A stretch of DNA of 64,000 nucleotides from Pseudorhodoferax soli (lineage in GTDB: Bacteria > Pseudomonadota > Gammaproteobacteria > Burkholderiales > Burkholderiaceae_C), in NCBI RefSeq assembly GCF_003337555.1, contig NZ_QPJK01000001.1, positions 310,001 to 374,000 on the forward strand. The letters are read 5' to 3'. The notes under the pieces were generated by a model. That model was not told the origin of the DNA. It saw only the letters and a program-made list of their open reading frames with translations, and ran no database searches. Numbering within the stretch: the stretch's first letter is position 1; each line of letters begins with the position of its first letter. Positions 50,706 through 59,461 of this stretch are shown piece after piece. The position numbers and the translations under genes were made by a program.

Positions 50706-51026
50706 ATGCGCACACCCCACCCCGCCGCCTTCGCCTTCCTGGCGCCATCCCATGCCCGCTACCTGGCCGTGCTGGACTGGAGCTTCGCCGTGCTCAGCAC
50801 GCTGCGGCTGCTGACCTACCTGCCGACCATGTGGGCCATCCACCACCAAGGCGACTCCAGCCAGCATTCGCTGCTGACCTGGCTGGTCTGGGTGGGCGCG
50901 AACGCGGCCATGGGGGCCAGCCTGTATGAACGCAGCGGCCGCAGGCTGAACAAGCTGGTCCTGGTCAACGCCGCCAACGCACTCCAGTGCCTGGCCACCG
51001 CTGTGCTCGTGGCCTGGTACCGCTGA
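50706..51026 (+). CDS. Small PQ-loop-like membrane protein
   Basis: 106 residues with about three membrane helices (VLDWSFAVLSTLRLLTYLPT, SLLTWLVWVGANAAMGASLY, VLVNAANALQCLATAVLVAW). The segment TYLPTMWAIHHQGDSSQHSL with LLTWLVW resembles a PQ-loop half-transporter (SemiSWEET size). AGGAG precedes the ATG. Function not recognised. Confidence 0.7.
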   Translation: MRTPHPAAFAFLAPSHARYLAVLDWSFAVLSTLRLLTYLPTMWAIHHQGDSSQHSLLTWLVWVGANAAMGASLYERSGRRLNKLVLVNAANALQCLATAVLVAWYR

Positions 51027-51056
51027 CCGCCGCGTGCGCCAGCCGCGCACCTCGGC

Positions 51057-51704
51057 TCAAAACAAACTTGCAGCGATGTTGATGCTGAACGCCAATATCG
51101 TTGCGTTGAATGCGAACGACAGCAGCGTCTGCAGCAGCACCACGCGCCGCATCGCCACGCTGCTCACGCTCACGTCGGAGGTCTGCGAGGCCACGGCGAT
51201 GGTGAACGAGAAGTACAGGAAGTCGCCGTAGTTGGGCCGGAAGCCGGCATCGTCGTCCGGAAAGCGCAGGCCCTTGCCATGGCTGCGGTAGTAGACGCTG
51301 GCATAGCTCAGCGCGAACACCATGGGCAGCAGCGTCCACGAGCCCACGACAGTGGCCAACGCCAGCAGCACATGCGGCCAGGCATGCGGCACGCCGGGCA
51401 GCTTGGCGGCCGAGAGTTCGAACACCACACCGACCAGGCTCGCCACCGCGGCCAGGCTGACCAGGGCCAGCACCGTGGCCGCGCTCTCGGCCTGGGCAAC
51501 GGCCGCCCGCTGCACACGGCCATGGTCGGCGCGCACCATCATGCCGGCCAGCAGCACGAGGTAGAGCCAGACTGCCACGTTCCAGCCCAGCAGCGCGCGC
51601 GTGACCAGGTTGGGCGCGGGCAGCAGCAGCGCGCAGGCCAGGCCCGCGGCGCACGAGCCGACCAGGTAGGGGCGCACGCGCAGGTGCTGCAAGAGGCGCG
51701 ACAT
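51057..51704 (-). CDS. DUF1345 membrane protein
   Basis: 215 residues, about five membrane helices, with the DUF1345 blocks WNVAVWLYLVLLAGMM, YASVYYRSHGKGLRFPDDDA and YGDFLYFSFTIAVASQTSDV; the last resembles an ion-channel-like turn. Function unknown. It follows the IclR gene by 6 nt, at the end of the cupin operon. Confidence 0.87.
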   Translation of the reverse strand: MSRLLQHLRVRPYLVGSCAAGLACALLLPAPNLVTRALLGWNVAVWLYLVLLAGMMVRADHGRVQRAAVAQAESAATVLALVSLAAVASLVGVVFELSAAKLPGVPHAWPHVLLALATVVGSWTLLPMVFALSYASVYYRSHGKGLRFPDDDAGFRPNYGDFLYFSFTIAVASQTSDVSVSSVAMRRVVLLQTLLSFAFNATILAFSINIAASLF

Positions 51705-51710
51705 GGCGTG

Positions 51711-52547
51711 CTACAGCAGGTCGGCCTTGGCCAGCGCCGGCACCTCGGCGATGCGCTCGGCCACGGCGGCGCAGGCGGCCAGCAGCGGTGCCACATAGGC
51801 CTTCGCGGGGTCGTCCTTCTGGCGGAACACCAGCGTGGTCACGCTGATCGCAGCCACGGGCCGGCCGTCGGGCCCGCGCACGGCGGCGCCGAAGCAGTAG
51901 ACGCCGTTCTCGTGCTCCTCGCGGTCGGTGGACCAGCCCGCGGCCGCGGTGGCGGCGAGCTCGGCCTCGAAGGCGCCGCGCTCGGTCAGCGTGTGCCCGG
52001 TGTGGCGCGGCAGCGGCAGGCCCTTGAGCAGCGCGGCGCGCTCGGCCGCGGGCAGCGCCGCCAGGTAGGCCTTGCCCACGGCCGTCACGTGCAGCGGCAC
52101 GCTGGTGCCGATGCGCGAACTCATGCGCACGGCCGAGGGGCTTTCCAGCTTCTCGATGAAGACCATGCTGCGGCCATTGGGCACCGCCAGGTGCACGGTC
52201 TCGCCGGTGATGTCGCGCAGGCGCTTGAGTTCGTCCATGGCCGCGAGCCGCAGGTCGGAGCGGCCCCAACTGCGCGCAGCCAGCTGGATCAGCCGCGGGC
52301 CCAGGGCGAGGCCGTGCGTGGCAGCGTCTTCCACGAGCATGCGCTCGGCCACCAGGCCGGCGACGATGCGGTGCACGGTGGGCCGCGGAAAGCCCGTGGC
52401 GCGCATCAGCGCGGCCACGTTGGGCGGCTGCTCCGCATCGGCCACGAGCTGCAGCACGCGCATGAACTTGCCGAAGGCCTGGGTGCCGGCGACGGCAGGC
52501 AGGGCCGCGTCGTCGGGTTCGGGGGAGAGGTCGGGCGCCGTGGTCAT
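51711..52547 (-). CDS. IclR-family transcriptional regulator
   Basis: 278 residues: winged helix (FMRVLQLVADAEQPPNVAAL, MRATGFPRPTVHRIVAGLVA) and an IclR effector domain (MSSRIGTSVPLHVTAVGKAY, GVYCFGAAVRGPDGRPVAAI, ISVTTLVFRQKDD). Lies in the catabolic operon it probably regulates, 14 nt after an SDR gene. Candidate operator repeats are at 55529-55560. Confidence 0.93.
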   Translation of the reverse strand: MTTAPDLSPEPDDAALPAVAGTQAFGKFMRVLQLVADAEQPPNVAALMRATGFPRPTVHRIVAGLVAERMLVEDAATHGLALGPRLIQLAARSWGRSDLRLAAMDELKRLRDITGETVHLAVPNGRSMVFIEKLESPSAVRMSSRIGTSVPLHVTAVGKAYLAALPAAERAALLKGLPLPRHTGHTLTERGAFEAELAATAAAGWSTDREEHENGVYCFGAAVRGPDGRPVAAISVTTLVFRQKDDPAKAYVAPLLAACAAVAERIAEVPALAKADLL

Positions 52548-52561
52548 TGCGGCGCGGATTA

Positions 52562-53281
52562 TCAAGTCACCATGTAACCGCCATCGACCGGCAGGATCAC
52601 GCCCGTCATGAAGGCGGCCGCGGGCGTGCACAGGAACACGGCCGCGCGGGCCACGTCGTCGGGCGTGCCCCAGCGTGCCAGCGGCGTGCGCGCGAGGATG
52701 GGGCCGGCGCGCGCCGGGTCGTCCTGCAGCGCCTGCGTGAGCGGCGTGGCGATCCAGCCCGGCGCCACCGCGTTGACGCGGATGCCGTCGGGCGCATAGG
52801 CGATCGCCAGCGACTTGGTCAGCTGCGCCACGCCACCCTTGCTGGCCGCATAGCCCGGCACCAGGCCGCCGCCGAAGAAGCTCAGCATCGAGGCGGTGTT
52901 GACGATGCAGCCACGCCGCGCCTTGAGCCGTTCGCGCGTGGCCGTGCACACGCGCATGGTGCCCGTGAGGTTCACGTTCAGCACGCGCTGGAACACTTCG
53001 AGGTCGTGCTCGGCGCCGCGCTGGATGATGCCGGCGCAGTTGAAGACGATGTCGAGTTCCGGCATGTCGGCCAGCGCGGCGTCCAGGCTCGCGGCGTCCG
53101 TCACATCGCACTGGCGCGGCTCGACGTTGGCTGCCAGCGTGCCGTCGCCCGCGCCCAGGCCCAGCGCCGTGACCTCGGCGCCCAGGGCGGCCAGGTGGTT
53201 GGCGATGACAGCGCCGATGCCCTGCGTGGCACCGGCGACCAGGGCGCGCTTGCCCTTGAGGAGGTCTGCTTGGTAGGTCAT
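52562..53281 (-). CDS. Short-chain dehydrogenase/reductase (operon gene 4)
   Basis: 239 residues: VAGATQGIGAVIANHLAALG, FNCAG, TASMLSFFGGG with catalytic Ser and YAASKGGVAQL with Tyr/Lys; ends ILPVDGGYMVT. Resembles KduD/gluconate 5-dehydrogenase-type SDRs. ATG overlaps the stop of the Bug gene (ATGA), so it is translationally coupled. Probably oxidises or reduces an intermediate of the pathway. Confidence 0.92.
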   Translation of the reverse strand: MTYQADLLKGKRALVAGATQGIGAVIANHLAALGAEVTALGLGAGDGTLAANVEPRQCDVTDAASLDAALADMPELDIVFNCAGIIQRGAEHDLEVFQRVLNVNLTGTMRVCTATRERLKARRGCIVNTASMLSFFGGGLVPGYAASKGGVAQLTKSLAIAYAPDGIRVNAVAPGWIATPLTQALQDDPARAGPILARTPLARWGTPDDVARAAVFLCTPAAAFMTGVILPVDGGYMVT

Positions 53282-54246
53282 CCGGCCTTGATTCCCAGCT
53301 TGGTGATGAGGTCCTTGAAGTACGCGTTGTCCTTCTGGATCTTGGCCTTGAACGCCACGTCGTCGGCGTAGACGAAGCCCAGGTTCTGCTTGTCCAGCGT
53401 CTCGCGGAAGCTCGGTTCGCTGGAGGCCTTGAGCGCGAGGTCTTTCAGGTAGGCCACCACCTGCGGCGGCGTGCCCTTGGGCGCAGCGATGCCGCGCCAG
53501 GTGCCGATCACAAGGTCGATGCCGCGCTCTTTCAGCGTGGGCACCTTCTCGAAGCCCTTCACGCGCTGCTCGGCCATCACGGCCAGCGTCTTGAGCTTGC
53601 CCGACTGCACATGCGTGGTGACCTCGGCCGGGCTCACGGCCACGGCATCGATGTGGCCGCCCAGCAGCGCCAGCACGCCGGGGCCTGCGCCCTGGAAGGG
53701 CACGTGGTTGAACTTCACGCCGGTCTTGTCCTCCAGCGCGGAGGCCGCCAGATGCCAGATCGAGCCGGGGCCGGCATTGCCCATGCCCATCTTGCCGGGC
53801 TCCTTTTTCGCGGCGGCCAGGAACTCCTCGACGGTGTTCCACGGTGCATCGCTGCGCACGGTGATGGCCGCCTGGTCGGCGTTCAATTGCGCGATGGGCT
53901 GCAGGTCGTCGGCCGTGATCTTGCCGATGCCGATGTGCGCCAGCGTTGCCAGTTCCACGGTGATGATGGCCAGGCGGTAGCCGTCGGGCTTGGCGTGCAT
54001 CACGTCCTGCCAGCCGATGGAGCCGCTGGCGCCGGGCTTGTTGACGATGATGAAGCTCTGCGTGGTGTGCTTGCGCGTGGCGTCGGCGAAGGAGCGCGCC
54101 AGCGCGTCGGTGCCGCCACCGGGCTGGAAGGGCACGACGAGCTCGATCGGCTTGTTCGGAAATTCGGCTTGGGCGAAGGCCGTGCCGGCCAGGAACGGCA
54201 GCCCAGCCAGGCTGGCGAACTGCCTGCGGGACAGGAAATCGGACAT
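53278..54246 (-). CDS. Bug-family substrate-binding protein (operon gene 3)
   Basis: 322 residues. The signal is Tat-like (LSRRQFASLAGLPFLAGTAFA), followed by ELVVPFQPGGGTDALARSFA, VNKPGASGSIGWQDVM and VPFQGAGPGVLALLGGHIDA. AAGGAG lies before ATG 54246. Inside a catabolic operon, so its ligand is probably the substrate of the pathway (an aromatic or keto acid). No membrane transporter subunits are included. Confidence 0.93.
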   Translation of the reverse strand: MSDFLSRRQFASLAGLPFLAGTAFAQAEFPNKPIELVVPFQPGGGTDALARSFADATRKHTTQSFIIVNKPGASGSIGWQDVMHAKPDGYRLAIITVELATLAHIGIGKITADDLQPIAQLNADQAAITVRSDAPWNTVEEFLAAAKKEPGKMGMGNAGPGSIWHLAASALEDKTGVKFNHVPFQGAGPGVLALLGGHIDAVAVSPAEVTTHVQSGKLKTLAVMAEQRVKGFEKVPTLKERGIDLVIGTWRGIAAPKGTPPQVVAYLKDLALKASSEPSFRETLDKQNLGFVYADDVAFKAKIQKDNAYFKDLITKLGIKAG

Positions 54247-54281
54247 CGAAAAGTCTCCTTGGTGCATCGGTGGGAAGGGGA

Positions 54282-54995
54282 TCAGTAGGTGGCGCGGCCG
54301 CCCGACAGGTCGAACACCGCGCCGGTGTTGAAGCTGCAGGAATCCGATGCGAGCCAGGCCGCCATCGCGGCCACCTCTTCGGGCTCGCCCAGGCGCTGCA
54401 TCGGGCTCTTGGCGACCATGGTCTGCACATGCTCGGGCGCCATCTGCGCCAGGATGGGTGTGCGCACCGCGGCCGGCGCGATGGCGTTGACGAGGATGCC
54501 GGTGCCGGCCAACTCCTTGCCCAGCGACTTGGTCAGCGCCAGCACGCCGGCCTTGGCCGCGCTGTAGGCCGAGGCGTTGGGCGTGCCCTCCTTGCCGGCC
54601 AGCGAGGCGATCAGCACCATGCGGCCGCGGCCGGCGCGGCGCATCAGCGGCACCACGGCGTGGCAGACGTTGAACGTGCCGACCAGGTTGACCTGCACCA
54701 CCTGCTGCCAGACCTCGGGATCGAACTGGTCCAGCGCCATGGTCGGGCCGGTGAAGCCGGCGCTGTGCACCAGCACGTCGATGCTGCCCCAGCGCTCGGC
54801 CGTTTGCTGCGCGGCACGTGCCACCGCCGCGCGGTCGGCCACGTCGACCTGCAGGTCGCCCTCGGCCGACAGGTCCCAGACCACCACGCTGGCGCCGAAC
54901 GACCGCAGCAGCCGTGCGGTCTCGGCGCCGATGCCGCTCGCGCCGCCCGTGACCACGGCCACGCGGCCCGTGAAGTCGTACGAGGCTGCGCTCAT
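54282..54995 (-). CDS. Short-chain dehydrogenase/reductase (operon gene 2)
   Basis: 237 residues: VTGGASGIGAETARLLRSFG, HSAGFTGP, IASLAGKEG, YSAAKAGVLALTKSLGKEL and SGGRATY at the end. Asp in VWDLSAEGD suggests NAD preference. ATG 54995 overlaps the cupin stop (ATGA). Sits 35 nt before the Bug gene. Confidence 0.92.
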   Translation of the reverse strand: MSAASYDFTGRVAVVTGGASGIGAETARLLRSFGASVVVWDLSAEGDLQVDVADRAAVARAAQQTAERWGSIDVLVHSAGFTGPTMALDQFDPEVWQQVVQVNLVGTFNVCHAVVPLMRRAGRGRMVLIASLAGKEGTPNASAYSAAKAGVLALTKSLGKELAGTGILVNAIAPAAVRTPILAQMAPEHVQTMVAKSPMQRLGEPEEVAAMAAWLASDSCSFNTGAVFDLSGGRATY

Positions 54996-55519
54996 CGAAC
55001 GAACTGCTTGACGTAGTCCGCGCCCAGGCCCACCGCCTCGAAGTGCTTCTTGCACATGTCGATCTTGGTGAACACGTCCTCGTAGCCCATGCCCTTGCCG
55101 TACGGGTCGGTGTAGTACATGACACCGTTGACCTGGAAGTAGGTGATCATTTCCTTCACGTCCTCGGGCACGTAGAGGGTGTGCGTCTCGCCCGGTGGCT
55201 CGAACACATAGCCGCCCTCCTCGGCCCACCAGTCGTGCTCCAGGTACTTCCAGCGGCCCTTGAGCACGAAGCCGTGCACGGCCTGCGGATGGCGGTGCCG
55301 GCTCAACACACCGGACTTGCGCACGCGCAGCAGGTTCATCCAGTAGCCCTGACTCGCGTTCAGGCACAGCGGGCGGAACCAGACGTTCTCGGCCTGCGGC
55401 ACCCACAGCCGCTCGTCCGTGGGGATCGCGTTGGGGATCACGATCTCGGGCAGCGCCTCGGGCGGATTGGGGTACTGGTAGGGCGTCAGCGGCTCGGGAT
55501 CGGTGCGGTCGGTCGGCAT
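54992..55519 (-). CDS. Cupin dioxygenase, 2,4'-dihydroxyacetophenone dioxygenase-like
   Basis: 175 residues closely resembling DAD enzymes, which cleave 2,4'-dihydroxyacetophenone to 4-hydroxybenzoate and formate. Visible: LWVPQAENVWFRPLCLNASQ, LLRVRKSGVLSRHRHPQAVH with metal ligands His75/His77, Glu94 in KYLEHDWW and His113 in PPGETHTLYVP; the His spacing equals that of DAD. First gene of the operon. ATG 55519 keeps the operator repeats (55529-55560) outside the coding region; an upstream in-frame start at 55552 is rejected for that reason. Confidence 0.85.
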   Translation of the reverse strand: MPTDRTDPEPLTPYQYPNPPEALPEIVIPNAIPTDERLWVPQAENVWFRPLCLNASQGYWMNLLRVRKSGVLSRHRHPQAVHGFVLKGRWKYLEHDWWAEEGGYVFEPPGETHTLYVPEDVKEMITYFQVNGVMYYTDPYGKGMGYEDVFTKIDMCKKHFEAVGLGADYVKQFVR

Positions 55520-55528
55520 TGTGATTTG

Positions 55529-55560
55529 TCCATATTGTGGATATGTGTCCATATTGTAGA
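55529..55560. promoter_or_regulatory. Repeated TCCATATTGT sites, candidate IclR operator
   Basis: TCCATATTGTGGA (55529-55541) is a dyad (TCCA-TATTG-TGGA), and TCCATATTGTAGA (55548-55560) repeats it 19 bp on. A palindrome plus direct repeat is the pattern bound by several IclR regulators (PcaU/PobR type). It lies between the cupin operon and the divergent PLP gene. Confidence 0.65.
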
Positions 55561-55653
55561 AATCTGGAACCCGGCCGCCGCCCCGGGATTACCCGCAGCC
55601 GGCGCGTGCGGGGGCATCATGCGCACTGGCTTTCTCCTGCGGAAATTCACGCG

Positions 55654-56853
55654 ATGCATCTCCCACCCGACGACGCCTGGCATGACGCCACCCGCATGCT
55701 GCACGGCGACGCCGGCCTGTCGGACGACACGGCCGTCAGCGCGCCCATCCACTACAGCGCCACCTTCAAGGCGCGCGACGCTGCCGCGTTCGCGGCCATG
55801 GCCGGCACGCCACGCCACGCCGCTTACTACACGCGCTATGGCAACCCCACGCACGAGCGCGCCGCGGCCATCGTCGCCGCGCTGGAAGGCACCGAGACCG
55901 CGCTGCTCACGGCCTCGGGCATGGGCGCCATCAGCACCACGGTGCTGGCCCTGGTGCAGGCCGGCGACCATGTGGTGGCGCAGACGCGGCACTACATGAG
56001 CACCGCCAAGCTGTTCGACGAGGTGCTGCCGCGCTTCGGCGTGCAGGTCAGCATCGTCGAGCAGAGCGACCTGGCCGCCATCGCCGCCGCGCTGCGGCCC
56101 GAGACGCGGCTCATCCTGGTGGAGACGCCGGCCAACCCCACGCTGGTGCTGACCGACCTGGCCGGCGTGGCGGCGCTTGCGCAGCCGCGCGGCATCCTGA
56201 CCATCGCCGACAACACCTTCGCCTCGCCCGTCAACTGCAAGCCGCATGCGCTGGGCATCGACATCGTGGTGCACAGCGCCACCAAGTCACTGGGCGGCCA
56301 CCACGATTTGACGGCCGGCGTGATCTGCTGCTCGGATGCGCTGGCCGAGCGCATCTGGCCCATGCACACCACGCTGGGCGCCGTGCTCTCGCCCATGGAC
56401 GCCTGGCTGCTGCTGCGCGGCCTGCGCACGCTGGCGGTGCGCATGGAGCGCATCAACGCCAACGCGCTGGCACTGGCGGCCTGGCTGGAGCGCCAGCCGC
56501 AGGTCGAGCGCGTGCACTACCCGCTGCTCGAAAGCCATCCGCAGCACGCGCTGGCCCGGCGCCAGATGGCCGGCGGCGGCCCCGTCATCGCGTTCGCGCT
56601 CCAGGCCGGCTACGCCGCCACGAGCCGCTTCGTCGCCTCGCTGCGGCTGGCCACGCAAGCCGTGAGCCTGGGCGGCGTGGAGACGCTGATCGTGCACGCG
56701 GCCGCCATGTGGGCCGGCACCATGAACGAGGCGCAGATGGCCGCGGCGGGCATCGCGCCCAACTTCGTGCGGCTGGCCGTGGGGCTGGAAGACATCGGCG
56801 ATCTGCAGCGCGACTTCGCACAGGCGCTGGCGCGCATGGAGGCAGGCGCATGA
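55654..56853 (+). CDS. Cys/Met metabolism PLP-dependent enzyme (cystathionine gamma-synthase/lyase family)
   Basis: 399 residues with PLP-Lys211 in [17 protein letters not shown], the phosphate loop [38 protein letters not shown] and IADNTFASP. Could be cystathionine gamma-lyase, methionine gamma-lyase or O-acylhomoserine sulfhydrylase; the sequence does not decide. Divergent from the cupin operon across the IclR-type repeats. Coupled by ATGA to the DUF3750 gene. Confidence 0.92.
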   Translation: MHLPPDDAWHDATRMLHGDAGLSDDTAVSAPIHYSATFKARDAAAFAAMAGTPRHAAYYTRYGNPTHERAAAIVAALEGTETALLTASGMGAISTTVLALVQAGDHVVAQTRHYMSTAKLFDEVLPRFGVQVSIVEQSDLAAIAAALRPETRLILVETPANPTLVLTDLAGVAALAQPRGILTIADNTFASPVNCKPHALGIDIVVHSATKSLGGHHDLTAGVICCSDALAERIWPMHTTLGAVLSPMDAWLLLRGLRTLAVRMERINANALALAAWLERQPQVERVHYPLLESHPQHALARRQMAGGGPVIAFALQAGYAATSRFVASLRLATQAVSLGGVETLIVHAAAMWAGTMNEAQMAAAGIAPNFVRLAVGLEDIGDLQRDFAQALARMEAGA

Positions 56854-57611
56854 GCAAGTGGCTGCGCTGGCCGCTGCGCCTGCTGGCCCTGGTGGGGCTG
56901 CTGCTGCTGGGGCCCATCGGCGTGCTGGCCTCGGGCAAGCTGGACCTGGACACGCCCTGGCACAGCCGCGAGCGCTCGGCCACCGGCCAGGCGCCCGACC
57001 CGGCCGTGGAGCGGCGCGCCGTGGTGCAGGTCTATGGCGCGCGCATCGTGCGCTGGCGCGGTGCCTTCGGCATCCATCCCTGGATTGCGGTCAAGCGCGC
57101 GGGCGCCGACAGCTACACCACGTGGCAGATCCTCGGATGGCGTGCGCGCTACGGTGGCGATGCGCTGGTGCAGGGCGAGAGCACCCTGCCCGACACGCAT
57201 TGGTACGGCGCCTACCCGCGCCTGCTGGTGGAGCACCGCGGCCCCGAGGCCGAGGCCATGATCGACCGCATCGAGGCCGCCGTGGCCCGCTACCCCTGGG
57301 GCCACACCTACGGCCTGTGGCCCGGCCCGAACAGCAACACCTTCGTGGCCTGGGTCGCGCGCGAGGTGCCCGAGCTGCGGCTGGACCTGCCGCCCACCGC
57401 CATCGGCAAGGACTACCTGGGCCCGACGCAGTTCGTCGCGCACGCGCCCAGCGGCACCGGCTGGCAGGTCTCGCTGCTGGGCCTGGCCGGCATCACGCTG
57501 GCGCGCGACGAGGGCCTGGAGCTCAACGTGCTGGGCCTGGGCTTCGGCGTCGACGTGGACGACCTGGCCCTGCGCCTGCCCGGCGTGGGCAAGCTGCCGG
57601 GGCCGCTGTAG
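56850..57611 (+). CDS. DUF3750 membrane-anchored protein
   Basis: 253 residues: N-terminal membrane segment (LRLLALVGLLLLGPIGVLA), then the DUF3750 blocks VQVYGARIVRWRGAFGIHPW, THWYGAYPRLLVEHRG and YPWGHTYGLWPGPNSNTFVA. The His-x-Trp and Asn-Ser-Asn-Thr-Phe pattern resembles a papain-like fold (LRAT/NlpC-type), but function is unknown. Ends 4 nt from the convergent dkgB stop. Confidence 0.87.
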   Translation: MSKWLRWPLRLLALVGLLLLGPIGVLASGKLDLDTPWHSRERSATGQAPDPAVERRAVVQVYGARIVRWRGAFGIHPWIAVKRAGADSYTTWQILGWRARYGGDALVQGESTLPDTHWYGAYPRLLVEHRGPEAEAMIDRIEAAVARYPWGHTYGLWPGPNSNTFVAWVAREVPELRLDLPPTAIGKDYLGPTQFVAHAPSGTGWQVSLLGLAGITLARDEGLELNVLGLGFGVDVDDLALRLPGVGKLPGPL

Positions 57612-57615
57612 CCGG

Positions 57616-58425
57616 TCAGTCCCAGGCGGGCGCCAGGCTGGCCGGATTGGCCTGGCGCTCGCCGCGCTCCAGCGTGGCGATGCGGGCCATCTCGTCCTCG
57701 CTCAGGCGCAGTTGCTGCGCCTGCAGGTTGGCCGCCAGGTTCTCGCGCCGGGTCGATGAGGGGATCACCGCATAGCCCTGCTGCAGCGCCCATGCCAGCG
57801 CCACCTGCGCGGTGCTGGCCCCATGCGCCTGGGCGATGGCTTGCAGCACCGGATCGCCCAGCACGCGGCCGTAGGCCAGCGTCATGTAGGACGTCAGGTG
57901 CACGCCCTGGTCGCGCATGAAGGCCGCAAGCGTGCGGTTCTGCAGGTAGGGCGAGAGCTCGACCTGGTTGGTCGCGATGCGCTCCGCGCCCAGGATGCCG
58001 ATGGCCTCGCGCAGCAGCGCCACCGTGAAGTTGGAGACGCCGATCAGCCGGGTAAGGCCCCGGTCCTGCGCCTCGGCCAGCGCGCCCAGGTACTCGGCCA
58101 TGGGCACCGCGTTGCCGGGCGAAGGCCAGTGGATCAGCGTGAGGTCGACCTGCTCGGTGCGCAGCTTGCGCAGGCTGTCCTTGAGACTGGGCACGAGCGT
58201 GCCCCGCGCGAAGTGGTCGGTCCAGACCTTGGTCGTCAGGAACAGTTCGGCGCGCGGCACGCCGCTGTCGGCAATGGCCTGGCCGACCTCGGCCTCGTTG
58301 CCATAGATCTGCGCGGTGTCGACGGCGCGGTAGCCGACATCGAGCGCATTGCGCACGGAGTCGATCACGACCTGGTCCTTCAGGCGGAAGGTGCCGAGAC
58401 CGAAGGGAGGAATGCTGGTGTTCAT
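57616..58425 (-). CDS. dkgB: 2,5-diketo-D-gluconate reductase B (aldo/keto reductase)
   Basis: 269 residues, near collinear with E. coli Dkg[32 protein letters not shown] (Asp, Tyr), TTKVW (Lys), [13 protein letters not shown] (His), [25 protein letters not shown] and [17 protein letters not shown], ending LAPAWD. NADPH-dependent reduction of methylglyoxal and other aldehydes is the known activity. AAGGA precedes ATG 58425. Upstream dyad at 58486-58503. Confidence 0.94.
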   Translation of the reverse strand: MNTSIPPFGLGTFRLKDQVVIDSVRNALDVGYRAVDTAQIYGNEAEVGQAIADSGVPRAELFLTTKVWTDHFARGTLVPSLKDSLRKLRTEQVDLTLIHWPSPGNAVPMAEYLGALAEAQDRGLTRLIGVSNFTVALLREAIGILGAERIATNQVELSPYLQNRTLAAFMRDQGVHLTSYMTLAYGRVLGDPVLQAIAQAHGASTAQVALAWALQQGYAVIPSSTRRENLAANLQAQQLRLSEDEMARIATLERGERQANPASLAPAWD

Positions 58426-58746
58426 GGTGGTCCTTTCCAGCGCCGCAGTGTGGGCCTGTTCGTCTGGCAGAAACACCGCGCCAAGAGGCAAACATTTTTG
58501 CCTTCGGATCAACGATCCAGCCGCGCACGCAGCGGGCGCCTGCGCCCTGTGTTTCATTGATTTCCTGGCGGAACGGCTGGCGCAACAAAGCTGATACACA
58601 ACTCCCGGAAATGTGCATTACCGCACAGTCTGCATACTAAAAAATGAGGTTGCCGATCTCCATTGGGCAGTCCTACGATGCATACGCCCGGTGTGATTAG
58701 TCTGCTGGCAGCGGTAAGTCCGGGGCCCGCTGCCAAGGAGAAGACC
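58426..58746. other. Divergent intergenic region, dkgB and response regulator
   Basis: 321 bp, AT-rich in parts. It contains the dyad at 58486-58503 and a second small one (TGTGC-ATTACC-GCACA, 58613-58628). A -10-like CATACT (58633-58638) lies about 110 nt before the regulator gene, but no matching -35 was found. Confidence 0.5.
58486..58503. promoter_or_regulatory. Inverted repeat upstream of dkgB
   Basis: AGGCAAA-CATT-TTTGCCT, perfect 7-bp arms with 4-nt centre, about 60 bp upstream of dkgB. Candidate operator for an aldehyde-responsive regulator, or a small hairpin. Confidence 0.45.
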
Positions 58747-59439
58747 ATGGAAACACTGCTGGATGTGCCCCTCTACGAACCGATCGATGCCGATGCGACG
58801 ACCGCCGTGCCGCGCACCGCGCGCCGCATCCTGCTCATCGACGACCACGAGCTCGTGCGTGCCGGCATCCGCACGCTGTACCCCGTGCTGGGCGGCCTGC
58901 GCATCGAGTGGGTGGAGGCATCCACGCTGGACGAGGGCCTGCAGCTGTACGGCGAGCGCACGCCGGTGGACGCGGTGCTGCTCGACCTGAACCTGGGCGA
59001 CTGCAAGGGCCTGCAGGGGCTGCGGCGCTTCATGCAGGCCTTCCCGCTGGCACGCGTGGCGGTGTTCAGCGGCACCCAGGACGAATTCGTCGTGCGCCAG
59101 GCGCGCGCGCTGGGCGCCGTGGGCTATGTTCCCAAGAGCGCGCACATGGACCAGATGCGCCACTCGCTGCAGGCGCTGCTGGACAGCGCGCGCCAGCGCC
59201 GCCCGGCCATGGACACCAACCTGTTCCCGCATTTCCCGTCCTCGGCGATGTTCGACCGCGTCGCCGAACTGGGCCCGCGCCACCTGGAGATCCTGGAACT
59301 CGTGCTGTCGGGCTGCGGCAACCAGGAGATCAGCAACTCGACCGAGCTCTCGCTGGGCACGGTCAAGAACTACGTGTCCTCGCTGCTGCTGGCGCTGGAC
59401 GTGCGCTCGCGCTCGCACATGATCAGCCTGTTCCGTTGA
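58747..59439 (+). CDS. NarL/LuxR-family response regulator
   Basis: 230 residues. Receiver with LLIDDHELVRAGIRTLYPVL, phospho-Asp80 (VLLDLNLGD), Ser in VFSGT and Lys in YVPKSAH. LuxR-type HTH: LGPRHLEILELVLSGCGNQE and ISNSTELSLGTVKNYVSSLL. AAGGAG before ATG 58747. Only 22 nt before the hybrid kinase gene; together they precede a type VI secretion cluster and may regulate it. Confidence 0.93.
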   Translation: METLLDVPLYEPIDADATTAVPRTARRILLIDDHELVRAGIRTLYPVLGGLRIEWVEASTLDEGLQLYGERTPVDAVLLDLNLGDCKGLQGLRRFMQAFPLARVAVFSGTQDEFVVRQARALGAVGYVPKSAHMDQMRHSLQALLDSARQRRPAMDTNLFPHFPSSAMFDRVAELGPRHLEILELVLSGCGNQEISNSTELSLGTVKNYVSSLLLALDVRSRSHMISLFR

Positions 59440-59461
59440 GCCGCCCGCGTTCCGGCACACC

